Origin: Ornatilinea apprima
GTDB lineage: Bacteria; Chloroflexota; Anaerolineae; Anaerolineales; Anaerolineaceae
Direction: 5' to 3'
NCBI RefSeq assembly: GCF_001306115.1
Contig: NZ_LGCL01000021.1
Span: 99,015-163,014, forward strand
Length of the DNA: 64,000 nt
Part shown: positions 9,689 through 17,700 of the stretch, one piece after another
Numbering within the stretch: the stretch's first letter is position 1
How the letters are laid out: each line of letters starts with the position of its first letter
Translations under genes and position numbers: made by a program
Notes under the pieces: model-generated
Databases searched by the model: none
Told to the model about the DNA's origin: nothing
The model's input: only the letters and a program-made list of their open reading frames with translations

Positions 9689-11387
9689 CTTCAAGAAATC
9701 AATAACCACCGAGACGGTTTTTTATGGCGCGGCTTTTCTTCTGGCTTTAGCGCTGCGCCTGGTCGGGCTGGGTTTGAAACCGCTGGATGATGCCGAAGCT
9801 GTTTGGGCGCTGCAGGCTTTTCGCCTTTCTCAGGGCGAAGGCGCGCTGATCGGCGCGGAACCCCTGCTGGTGGTGTGGAACGCGATCCTGTTTTTCTTCA
9901 CCGGCGCTTCTCCTTTCTGGGCGAGGCTGATTCCGGCCTTGTTTGGCAGCAGCCTGGTGTTGCTGGCGGCGGCGCTGAAGCAATCGGTTGGAAAAATACC
10001 GGCCTTGTTGGCGGCAATCTTTATTGCGGTGGACCCTGGGTTCATCGCGGGGGCGCGGCAGGTGGGGGGGTGGCCAATTGCATTGTTTGGCTGCGCGAGC
10101 GTGCTGTTTTTCTTGAGCCGCAGGCAATATTCCTGGGCGGGTTTGAGCCTGGCGCTGGCCATTTTAGGCGGGCAGAATGCGTGGCTGGTGGGGATGATGG
10201 TTGGGATCACCTTCCTCTGGGGAAAAGTGTTTGCTGGGAATGAGGATGTTGAATCAACGGCGGAGATTCAACCGGTGAGGCTGCTGGCCTGGCTGGGGGG
10301 AGCGCTGATATTGCTGGGAAGCGGATTTTTCTTTTTTCCTCAAGGCATCAGCGCGATTGGATCGACTATTGCCGGGTTTTTCTCCAGTTGGATGGAACCG
10401 GCTTCGGTGTCGGTTTCACAACTGATGGCCGGTGTGTACTCTGGCGCGCCGGTCTGGCTGGTTTTTGGGTTGTGGGAGATGATTCGCGGGCTGCGAAAGC
10501 GTGATGCTTTTACCTCACTCTGCGCGCGTTTTCTTTTTATCAGTTTGCTGGTTCTATTGATTTACCCCGGGAGGGCTACTCTGCATGCCAGCCTGATCAC
10601 ACTGCCGCTCTTGATCTTGTCTGCGCGCTGGTTCGCGGCGTTTTTATCCAAACAGGAGGAATCAGCGGCGGTGATGGGCGGGCTGAGTCTGCTAAACCTG
10701 GCATTGATCTTGTTTGTGTTTTATAACCTGTGGAAAATTTTAATCGGCCAGCCCGGGTTTGGTGAAAACGCTTACCTGATGCGGTGGCTCAGCGCGGCCG
10801 GGGGTCTGGCGTTAATCTTATTGATTGCGCTGCTGATTGCCTGGGGCTGGTCTGAAACGCTGGCGCCCAAGGCAGCGCTGGGCGGATTGTTGTTAGGCCT
10901 GATTCTCCTTCAAGTTTCCGCGGCGTGGAGCGCAACAGGACTGGACCGCAGGCCGCAGGCAGAAATCTGGTGGTCAGACGCGTGGATTCAGGACGCACAG
11001 CTTGTCGGGCAGACGATACGTGACCTCTCGCTGTGGAACACCGGTGAGGCAAACAAGTTGGAGGTGGTTGTGATTGACCTTCAATCCCCGGCGTTGGAGT
11101 GGCTGCTGCGTGACCAGGAATATCGTGTAGTAGAAAAGTTGGCAGCAGCAGAACAGCCAGATATTGTGATCACCCGCGATCAGGACTCTTTAGGATTGGC
11201 TGCGGCTTATACCGGTCAGGATTTTGTGTGGGAAAACCAGCCAGCCTGGCGTTTGATGATGCCGCTGGAATGGCTGGAGTGGATGGTTTCCCGCGATGCG
11301 CCGCAAGAGAAGATACCGCTGGTTTTGTGGGCGCGCAGCGATCTGCTGCCGGGAAATGATGGCGATACTGCCCATGCTGCGCCATAA
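9678..11387 (+). CDS. GT39-like multispan membrane protein
   Basis: A 569-residue protein with about a dozen hydrophobic segments and a C-terminal soluble tail (after about residue 430). The N-terminal layout, a membrane helix followed by LKPLDDAEAVWALQAF at about residues 30-47, resembles the acidic first loop of GT39/PMT-type transferases, including the group near Agl23/TIGR03663. It overlaps the YYY gene before it by 11 bases and is the fourth large membrane protein in a row, so the four probably form one operon and one pathway. Catalysis is not proven by any motif seen here. The call as a glycosyltransferase-like protein is moderately sure. Confidence 0.65.
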   Translation: MRNNFKKSITTETVFYGAAFLLALALRLVGLGLKPLDDAEAVWALQAFRLSQGEGALIGAEPLLVVWNAILFFFTGASPFWARLIPALFGSSLVLLAAALKQSVGKIPALLAAIFIAVDPGFIAGARQVGGWPIALFGCASVLFFLSRRQYSWAGLSLALAILGGQNAWLVGMMVGITFLWGKVFAGNEDVESTAEIQPVRLLAWLGGALILLGSGFFFFPQGISAIGSTIAGFFSSWMEPASVSVSQLMAGVYSGAPVWLVFGLWEMIRGLRKRDAFTSLCARFLFISLLVLLIYPGRATLHASLITLPLLILSARWFAAFLSKQEESAAVMGGLSLLNLALILFVFYNLWKILIGQPGFGENAYLMRWLSAAGGLALILLIALLIAWGWSETLAPKAALGGLLLGLILLQVSAAWSATGLDRRPQAEIWWSDAWIQDAQLVGQTIRDLSLWNTGEANKLEVVVIDLQSPALEWLLRDQEYRVVEKLAAAEQPDIVITRDQDSLGLAAAYTGQDFVWENQPAWRLMMPLEWLEWMVSRDAPQEKIPLVLWARSDLLPGNDGDTAHAAP

Positions 11388-11411
11388 GATATCGATCAGG
11401 TAATTCCATTT

Positions 11412-12104
11412 ATGGGTGATCAGGCTGCTTATCGGGTAAAGGTTGTGAATCAAATTGGCCGGTGGCTGCTCAGGCCGCTTGGCCGGTTGCTGTATCGAAT
11501 CCTGGCGAAGCCCGAAATTGATGGGCTGGAAAATGTGCCTAAAGAGGGATCGTATCTGATCGCGATTAATCATGTGTCCATTTTTGAGCCGCCGTTTGTG
11601 ATTCCATTTTGGCCGGTGCCGCCAGAGCCTCTAGGCGCTGCGGAGGTTTGGCGGGAACCCGATAAAGCCTTGCTGGCCAAGTTCTACGGCGGAATTCCGA
11701 TTGACCGTGATGCCTATGACCGCCAGGCATTAGATCGGGTGGTGGCGGCAATTCGGGGTGGCGCAAGAGTATTGATCGCGCCGGAGGGACGACTTTCTCG
11801 CATTCCCGGTCTAAGGCGCGCCAAACTGGGCATTGCTTACCTGGCAGAGCGGACGAACGCGGCCATAGTACCGGTGGGTGTATCGGGAGCAACGCAAAAC
11901 TTTCTGACGCGCGCTTTGCAAGGTCAGAAACCGGTAATCCGTATGAAGATTGGTAGGCCATTTACTTTGCCCCCTATCAGCGCTCTGGAGGGCAGCCGCA
12001 AAGAAGCTTACCAGCAAAATGCCGACCGGGTAATGGCACGAATTGCCGCGCTGCTTCCCAGCGAATACAAGGGATATTATGCGGATTTTCCCGCTGATGA
12101 CTAA
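11412..12104 (+). CDS. plsC: PlsC-family acyltransferase (1-acyl-sn-glycerol-3-phosphate acyltransferase-like)
   Basis: A 230-residue protein of the LPLAT/PlsC family, which transfers an acyl chain to lysophosphatidate or a related acceptor at the cytoplasmic membrane face. Block I reads NHVSIFEPP near residue 55: the catalytic His is present, but the usual Asp of the H-x4-D motif is Glu. Block III reads APEGRLSR near residue 119 in place of the usual PEGTRS. Block IV is IVPVGVSG. The length is normal for the family. It sits between the membrane-glycan genes and cmk with 24-base gaps, so it is probably co-transcribed. Substrate preference cannot be inferred, and the altered catalytic dyad leaves some doubt about activity. 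Confidence 0.8.
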   Translation: MGDQAAYRVKVVNQIGRWLLRPLGRLLYRILAKPEIDGLENVPKEGSYLIAINHVSIFEPPFVIPFWPVPPEPLGAAEVWREPDKALLAKFYGGIPIDRDAYDRQALDRVVAAIRGGARVLIAPEGRLSRIPGLRRAKLGIAYLAERTNAAIVPVGVSGATQNFLTRALQGQKPVIRMKIGRPFTLPPISALEGSRKEAYQQNADRVMARIAALLPSEYKGYYADFPADD

Positions 12105-12127
12105 ACAGATGAAATGAGCACTTAGAT

Positions 12128-12802
12128 ATGAAATATCCAAAACACATAGCTATCGACGGGCCGGCGGCCTCTGGAAAATCAACCGTGGCCGAGATTGTGG
12201 CGCATCAAATCGGATATCTTTTCTTCGATACCGGAGTGATGTACCGCGCGGTTACTCTGGCATCTTTGCAACGATTAAATGGGGTGAATGACGAGAAAGC
12301 CGTGTCTGATTTGGCGGAAGCCATTGATATTGATGTTCGCCCCCCTTCTGTTCAAGACGAACGGAAATATGATGTTCTGGTGGACGGGGTGGATGTTACC
12401 TGGGATATTCGCAAACCAGAAGTGGACGCGAATGTGTCGCGGGTTTCGGCATACGCGGGCGTGCGGAAAGCGATGACTGCTCAGCAGCGAAAAATCGGCG
12501 AGCGCGGCCAGGTGGTGATGGTTGGCCGGGATATTGGTACGGTTGTGTTACCCGACGCGGAATTGAAGGTCTTTTTGGATGCCTCAGTGGAGGAAAGGGC
12601 GCGGCGAAGATATGATGAAGTACAACACCGCAACCAGCCGGAACCATATGAACAGATTTTGCAAGCGATGAAAAAACGTGATGAGATTGACAGCACACGC
12701 GATCTCGCACCGCTGTGCCCGGCTGACGATGCGCATATTCTGAATACGGAAGGCATGACTATTCAGCAGGTTGTGGACGCTATCCTTGCGTTTTTGCGTT
12801 GA
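12128..12802 (+). CDS. cmk: Cytidylate kinase
   Basis: A 224-residue nucleoside monophosphate kinase that phosphorylates CMP and dCMP with ATP in pyrimidine salvage and nucleotide homeostasis. The P-loop IDGPAASGKSTVA is at residues 8-20, followed by FFDTGVMYRAVT, the Asp and Arg pocket typical of bacterial Cmk. GRDIGTVVLPDAELKVFLDA occurs in mid-protein, and the lid contains the arginines of EERARRRYDE. Length and motif order match the bacterial family. It lies 24 bases after plsC. In many bacteria cmk is near ribosomal protein S1 or der; here it is next to lipid and peptidase genes. Confidence 0.95.
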   Translation: MKYPKHIAIDGPAASGKSTVAEIVAHQIGYLFFDTGVMYRAVTLASLQRLNGVNDEKAVSDLAEAIDIDVRPPSVQDERKYDVLVDGVDVTWDIRKPEVDANVSRVSAYAGVRKAMTAQQRKIGERGQVVMVGRDIGTVVLPDAELKVFLDASVEERARRRYDEVQHRNQPEPYEQILQAMKKRDEIDSTRDLAPLCPADDAHILNTEGMTIQQVVDAILAFLR

Positions 12803-12826
12803 TCAACATTCTAAAGAGGCAAAACC

Positions 12827-14155
12827 ATGTGTGATACCTTTGTCGCTGTTGGAAGTGCCACCAAAGATGGCTCGGTGATTTTGGGGAAAAACAGCGACCG
12901 GGAACCCAATGAAGCCCAGGTCTTGGAGATTCATCCGGCTGCTGATCACCCCACAGGCAGCCATGTTAAATGCACCTATGTGCAAATTCCGCAAGTGGCG
13001 CATACCCACGCAGTTCTGCTGGCAAAGCCTTTTTGGATTTGGGGCGCGGAAATGGGCGCCAATGAACACGGTTTGGCCATCGGCAACGAGGCAGTGTTCA
13101 CAAAGATGCCGCTTGAGAAAAATGGCGGGTTGATTGGCATGGATTTTCTGCGGCTGGCATTGGAACGCTCAAAAACGGCGTACGAGGGGCTGCAGTGTAT
13201 TATTAGTCTGCTTAAACAGTACGGCCAGGGCGGGAACTGCGGATTCACACACCCTTTTTATTATCATAATTCGTTTATTCTGGCTGATGCTGAAAACGCA
13301 TGGGTGCTGGAAACAGCCGGAAGCCAGTGGGCGGCCAAAAAAGTGGAAGGGGTGCGTTCCATTTCGAACCGGTTAAGCCTTGGAAACGATTGGGATCTGG
13401 CGTCGGAAGATCTGGTAGAGACCGCCCTTGAGCGCGGCTGGTGCAAATCGAGGCGCGATTTTCACTTTGCGCGGTGCTATTCCGATGTCTTGTACACCCG
13501 GCTGTCAGACTCTCAAAAGCGGCAGCAATCGGCCCAATGCCAGCTTGAGCAAATGAACGGAAGGCTGACGGTTGAATCGGCGATGAGGATCTTGAGAAGC
13601 CATGCCGTTGAAGCAGAGAAGTTCTCGCCGGACAGCGGGTTGTTGGGTGCGGATGTTTGCATGCATGCTGGTTTTGGACCGGTGCGCGGCAGCCAAACGG
13701 TGGGCTCGATGGTTTCTCACTTAAAAGAGCCTTTCACGCATTGGTTAACGGGCACCTCAGCGCCCTGCCTGTCTTTATTCAAACCGGTGTGGGTTGACAG
13801 CGGCCTCCCGAATGGATATGTGCCGCCCACGGGGATTTATAACGAAGAGAGCCTGTTCTGGAAGCATGAAAAGCTGCACCGCAAGGTAATCTTCCGCTAC
13901 CGCGACCGTGCGGCGCGAATTCACAGCGACATTGACCGGATTCAAGCCAGTTGGCTGGCCGCCGCTGATGGACACGAGAAGGCTGATCGCGCGCAACGGG
14001 GGGCGATTACAACCGCAGCTTTCGCGGAAGAGGAAACTGTGATGAACAGTTGGACAGAGACATTGGGGGTTGATGCTGGCCCCAATAAAGTCTCCTTGCT
14101 CTACGGGTTGGCATGGAAACGTTTTAACCGTGAAGCCAACCTTCCACACCGTTAA
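12827..14155 (+). CDS. C69-family peptidase, secernin/dipeptidase-like
   Basis: A 442-residue Ntn-hydrolase-type protein. It begins MCDTFVAVG, so Cys2 becomes the N-terminal nucleophile after Met removal, as in C69 dipeptidases and secernins. This is followed by DGSVILGKNSDREP, the family's conserved Asn-Ser-Asp-Arg segment. Other family blocks include NEHGLAIGNEAVFTK, GMDFLRLALERSKTA and GGNCGFTHPFYYHNSF. It is probably cytoplasmic, since no signal peptide is seen. AAAGAGG lies 8 nt before the ATG. It follows cmk by 24 bases. Physiological substrate is unknown; hydrolysis of dipeptides or other linear amides is what the family suggests. Confidence 0.88.
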   Translation: MCDTFVAVGSATKDGSVILGKNSDREPNEAQVLEIHPAADHPTGSHVKCTYVQIPQVAHTHAVLLAKPFWIWGAEMGANEHGLAIGNEAVFTKMPLEKNGGLIGMDFLRLALERSKTAYEGLQCIISLLKQYGQGGNCGFTHPFYYHNSFILADAENAWVLETAGSQWAAKKVEGVRSISNRLSLGNDWDLASEDLVETALERGWCKSRRDFHFARCYSDVLYTRLSDSQKRQQSAQCQLEQMNGRLTVESAMRILRSHAVEAEKFSPDSGLLGADVCMHAGFGPVRGSQTVGSMVSHLKEPFTHWLTGTSAPCLSLFKPVWVDSGLPNGYVPPTGIYNEESLFWKHEKLHRKVIFRYRDRAARIHSDIDRIQASWLAAADGHEKADRAQRGAITTAAFAEEETVMNSWTETLGVDAGPNKVSLLYGLAWKRFNREANLPHR

Positions 14156-14191
14156 ATAGGGTGATTCCGGTATTCTATTGAGGAGCCTTGA

Positions 14192-14200
14192 TGCTATAAT
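14192..14200 (+). promoter_or_regulatory. extended -10 promoter (TGCTATAAT) for the sensor kinase gene
   Basis: TGCTATAAT is a perfect extended -10. The ATG at 14217 follows 16 nt later, so the transcript would have a leader of only about ten bases and no Shine-Dalgarno sequence. No good -35 is seen. Confidence 0.6.
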
Positions 14201-14216
14201 CTTTTTTAGATAACCT

Positions 14217-17200
14217 ATGGAAATTGTCATTACTTTGCTTGGCCAGAAAACCTATTTTGAATTGCCTTATCAGCTTGTTGGCTGGGTGGGGTGGTTTTTG
14301 CTTTTGGCCGGGTTGACTTACGGGCTGGTGAAAACCTGGCAAAACCGGACTGAAACGGCGCAACCGAAAGTTGGGTTGATCATTCTGTTGATGGTTTTGG
14401 TTCCGCTTTGTTCGCTCTTTCTGGGAATCCGATTACCTGATGACCAAACGCTTCCAATTCCAATCACGCCGGTTGAATACTTCTCTCCGGCGTTAATGTT
14501 TTTCGCGGCGGTGCCATGGGTGTTGGCTGCCGGCCTGGTTGGCCCGATCGCGGGCACTCTGGTGGGGTTTGCCAGCGGGCTGGTGATGATGGTTTGGGAA
14601 ACGCACAGCCTCTTTACCCCTCTGGAAACAGCCGCGCTGGCTTTTTTCTTCAGCCTGGTCATTCGACAACGGTTCCGCACTTCCTTCTATCGCCTGATGC
14701 GACATCCGGTATTGGGCGCGGCTTTAGTCAGCGTCGCGGCTGTTCCGTTTTTCTTACTTACCTCGTTTCTGGGCAGCAAGGGTGGGCTGGCATTAAGAAT
14801 CGATTTCGCGGTAACTCATGTGTGGCCATTATTGATCTCGCAGGGGGGGCAGTTGTTGATTGCCAGCCTGATAGGGGAGGCCTTTCACCTGGCTCGTCTG
14901 AAAGGATGGGGCGGCCGGGGACCTTTCGTTCCTTCACCGGAGGAGACCAACTTACATTCGCGCTTCTTCGCGCGTTCGCTGCCCGTGATTGTCATTCTTG
15001 TGGTGGCTCTGTTGGTGGGTGATTGGGTGGTGGCCGGGCTTACGGCGCGGCAGCTCATCAATGACCAGCTGGCCAATTCAGCCCGAATTGCCGCAGAAAG
15101 CTTGCCTTACTTTCTCGAGTCTGGGCAAAATCTGATCACAAAACTTGCTGCCCCAGAATTGGCGGAACTGGAATCCGCGGATGTGCAAGTGACTTTTCAA
15201 CAACGTTTGCAAGAGACGTTTTTCTTTACGCAGCTCTATTTGTTTGATGAGAACGGCGAGCCGGTTAGCGGCTATCCCATTAGCGATTACGGACAGTTGA
15301 GAATCAGCATGGAAGAGAACGCGGGTCTTCGTCTGTCGCTGAGAGGTGTGCCGGTGCAGATCTATACGGTGGCGCCACTGGAAGGGCAGAAAACCGCGCA
15401 GGTGTCGTTTATCGCCCGTATTACGGATGAAAAGAACCAACCCATGGGTGTTCTGTTGGGGCGAACTGATTTTAATAACAATCCCTTTACCCTGCCTTCG
15501 CTCAAGGCGTTAACCGAGATAAATGAAACCGGCGGGGAAGGCATTATTCTGGATGAGAACAATCGAATTTTATACCACCCGCTTTCCAGCCTGGTTATGA
15601 CCAGTTACCTGGGAAAGACGGCGGTTGAACCTCAGTCTTTTGATGATACATCTCCGACCGGGACCCGGCAATTGGTATATATACAGCCGCTGGTTGGGCA
15701 GCCGTGGACGGTGCTGGTGAAGGTTCCGGCAGAACAGGTCCAACGCCTGGCGCTTCAACTTTCCCTGCCGTTATTAGGAATTCTATTTCTGCTATTGGCT
15801 GTGCTGTTGATAACCCTGCAGTTAGGGATTAATTCGGTGGCCAAATCACTTCAGAGCCTGGCAAATGAGACGACCCTGATTGCCCAAGGACAGTTGGATA
15901 AACCCCTGAAACTAGACAGCGAGGATGAGATTGGTCGCCTGCAGCGCTCATTTGAGAAAATGCGGGTCAGCTTGAGGGCGCGCCTATTTGAGTTGAACCG
16001 GCTCTTGAAGGTAAGCCAGGAAGCCGGCTCCAGTCTGAAAATTGAGGACGCCATGCTGCCGGTATTGGAAGCGGCGGCGGTTTATGGCGCCTCTTCGGCG
16101 CGGGTGATTCTGGTAAAAGACACGGAAGATGAATCGCAGCACCAGGCATTATACACTCAAGGCATTGGCCGGTCGGCTGAAGATTTTGCCAGTTTGGACC
16201 GCCAGGTATTTGAGTTTATGCGCGAGCAATCATCACTTTCCATTCCCAATTCCAACCGCCTGCGCATATTGCGCTCGGTTGGGCAGCACATTCCAGGGGC
16301 GCTGGCTGCGGTGGCTTTGAAACATGAAAACCGCTATATTGGCGCGTTATGGATTGGCTACGAACAGCCAGAAAACATTACAGCGGAACAAATTCAATTC
16401 TTAAAAACCCTGGCCGGACAGGCCACTTTTGCTGCCATCAATGCCAGCCTTTACGCGAAAACCGACCTTGAAAGACGCCGGCTGGAGGCAGTGCTGGATT
16501 CAACCCCAGAGCCTGTGCTGATGTTTGATCGCAATTTATGCCTGGTTTTGAGTAATCCGGCGGCGATTAATGTCAAGGGCTTGTTGGCGGAAACCAACCC
16601 CGGCACGCCTTTATCCCAAGTGCTGCTTTCTACCACGCTGATCGACTTGATTCAAAACAGCGAAGCTGATAAATTCTTATCCCGAGAGATCGGCTTGGAG
16701 AATGGCCGGGTTTACCAAGCCAGTGTGTCGGGTGTAATCAATGACCAGCGACTGATGGGCAAGATTTGCATCCTTCAGGATATTACCCATTTCAAAGAGC
16801 TGGACACACTCAAGACCGAACTTGTGGCGACCGTCAGCCATGATCTGCGTTCTCCGCTGACCTTAATGCGCGGTTACGCGACCATGCTGCAAATGGTGGG
16901 TGAGCTGAATGACCAGCAGAAATCTTATGTGGCGAAAATCAACTCCAGCGTTGAGGGTATGTCGAAACTGGTCAGTAATTTGTTGGATTTGAGCCGTATT
17001 GAGGCAGGAATTAACCTGAAATTGTCGAAAGTTCCCGCTCAATTAATTATTGAAACGGTGATGGCGTCTCTTAAACCGCAGGCCGCCCAAAAGAAAATTG
17101 AATTTTCCAGTGAACACCCGGAAGGCGACCCCATTATGCTGGAAGTGGATTCGGATTTGCTGGTGCAGAGCTTATATAACCTGGTAGAAAATGCCATTAA

Positions 17201-17513
17201 ATACACACCGATGAATGGCAAGGTCAACGTGGGATTGACTAAAGGGGGGAAAGGTGTGGTTTTTTCTGTGGCAGATACGGGCATCGGTATTGCGCCGCTT
17301 GACCTGCCGCATATGTTTGAGAAGTTCTACCGCAGTAACCGGCGCGAATCGTACCAGCAGCGTGGGAGCGGACTTGGCCTGGCAATTGTAAAATCGATTG
17401 CCGAGCGGCACGGGGGGCGGGTCTGGGTAGAGAGCTTCCTCGGCAAGGGGAGCACTTTCTACCTGGAAATTCCGTTGGCACAAGAGAAAGTTGCCGCATT
17501 AAGTGAAAACTGA
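14217..17513 (+). CDS. Membrane-bound hybrid-sensing histidine kinase (MASE-like TM region, Cache-like, HAMP, GAF, PAS, HisKA, HATPase)
   Basis: A 1098-residue sensor kinase. Residues 1-230 hold about seven hydrophobic segments. After a further helix near 265, residues about 290-500 form an extracytoplasmic Cache-like sensor, and another helix lies at about 520-545. A HAMP segment (about 550-590) leads to a GAF-like region (about 610-750) and a PAS-like region (about 755-860). The HisKA box TVSHDLRSPLTLMRGY gives phospho-acceptor His875. The ATPase domain has NLVENAIKYTP, VADTGIGI and GSGLGLAIVKSI. No response regulator is adjacent, so its partner is elsewhere. It is preceded by an extended -10 and followed by the rpoC promoter. 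Confidence 0.9.
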   Translation: MEIVITLLGQKTYFELPYQLVGWVGWFLLLAGLTYGLVKTWQNRTETAQPKVGLIILLMVLVPLCSLFLGIRLPDDQTLPIPITPVEYFSPALMFFAAVPWVLAAGLVGPIAGTLVGFASGLVMMVWETHSLFTPLETAALAFFFSLVIRQRFRTSFYRLMRHPVLGAALVSVAAVPFFLLTSFLGSKGGLALRIDFAVTHVWPLLISQGGQLLIASLIGEAFHLARLKGWGGRGPFVPSPEETNLHSRFFARSLPVIVILVVALLVGDWVVAGLTARQLINDQLANSARIAAESLPYFLESGQNLITKLAAPELAELESADVQVTFQQRLQETFFFTQLYLFDENGEPVSGYPISDYGQLRISMEENAGLRLSLRGVPVQIYTVAPLEGQKTAQVSFIARITDEKNQPMGVLLGRTDFNNNPFTLPSLKALTEINETGGEGIILDENNRILYHPLSSLVMTSYLGKTAVEPQSFDDTSPTGTRQLVYIQPLVGQPWTVLVKVPAEQVQRLALQLSLPLLGILFLLLAVLLITLQLGINSVAKSLQSLANETTLIAQGQLDKPLKLDSEDEIGRLQRSFEKMRVSLRARLFELNRLLKVSQEAGSSLKIEDAMLPVLEAAAVYGASSARVILVKDTEDESQHQALYTQGIGRSAEDFASLDRQVFEFMREQSSLSIPNSNRLRILRSVGQHIPGALAAVALKHENRYIGALWIGYEQPENITAEQIQFLKTLAGQATFAAINASLYAKTDLERRRLEAVLDSTPEPVLMFDRNLCLVLSNPAAINVKGLLAETNPGTPLSQVLLSTTLIDLIQNSEADKFLSREIGLENGRVYQASVSGVINDQRLMGKICILQDITHFKELDTLKTELVATVSHDLRSPLTLMRGYATMLQMVGELNDQQKSYVAKINSSVEGMSKLVSNLLDLSRIEAGINLKLSKVPAQLIIETVMASLKPQAAQKKIEFSSEHPEGDPIMLEVDSDLLVQSLYNLVENAIKYTPMNGKVNVGLTKGGKGVVFSVADTGIGIAPLDLPHMFEKFYRSNRRESYQQRGSGLGLAIVKSIAERHGGRVWVESFLGKGSTFYLEIPLAQEKVAALSEN

Positions 17514-17527
17514 CTTTCCAATTGTTA

Positions 17528-17555
17528 TTGAAATCTAAAAAATCCGTGTTATAAT
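17528..17555 (+). promoter_or_regulatory. rpoC promoter (TTGAAA, 16 nt, TATAAT with TG extension)
   Basis: TTGAAA at 17528-17533, a 16-nt spacer and TATAAT at 17550-17555, with TGT directly before the -10 (TGTTATAAT). Transcription should start near 17562, giving an rpoC leader of about 140 nt. This is one of the strongest promoters visible in the window. Confidence 0.8.
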
Positions 17556-17602
17556 ATCCATTTGCATGCGAATTCCGGTTTATCAACAATGGTTCTCGTT
17601 GA

Positions 17603-17628
17603 GCGTTTGAGAAGAGTATCTCATACGC
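17603..17628 (+). promoter_or_regulatory. hairpin in the rpoC leader
   Basis: GCGTTTGAGA and TCTCATACGC pair as a 10-bp stem with one mismatch around a 6-nt loop, in the middle of the roughly 140-nt rpoC leader. There is no U-tract, so it is not a simple terminator. It could be a regulatory or processing structure. Confidence 0.35.
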
Positions 17629-17700
17629 TGATTTGAGTTATATTCACCCAGAACACAGTGATTTCAACGTGTTTTCTTTTACTTTTCAGGAGGCGCTTAG

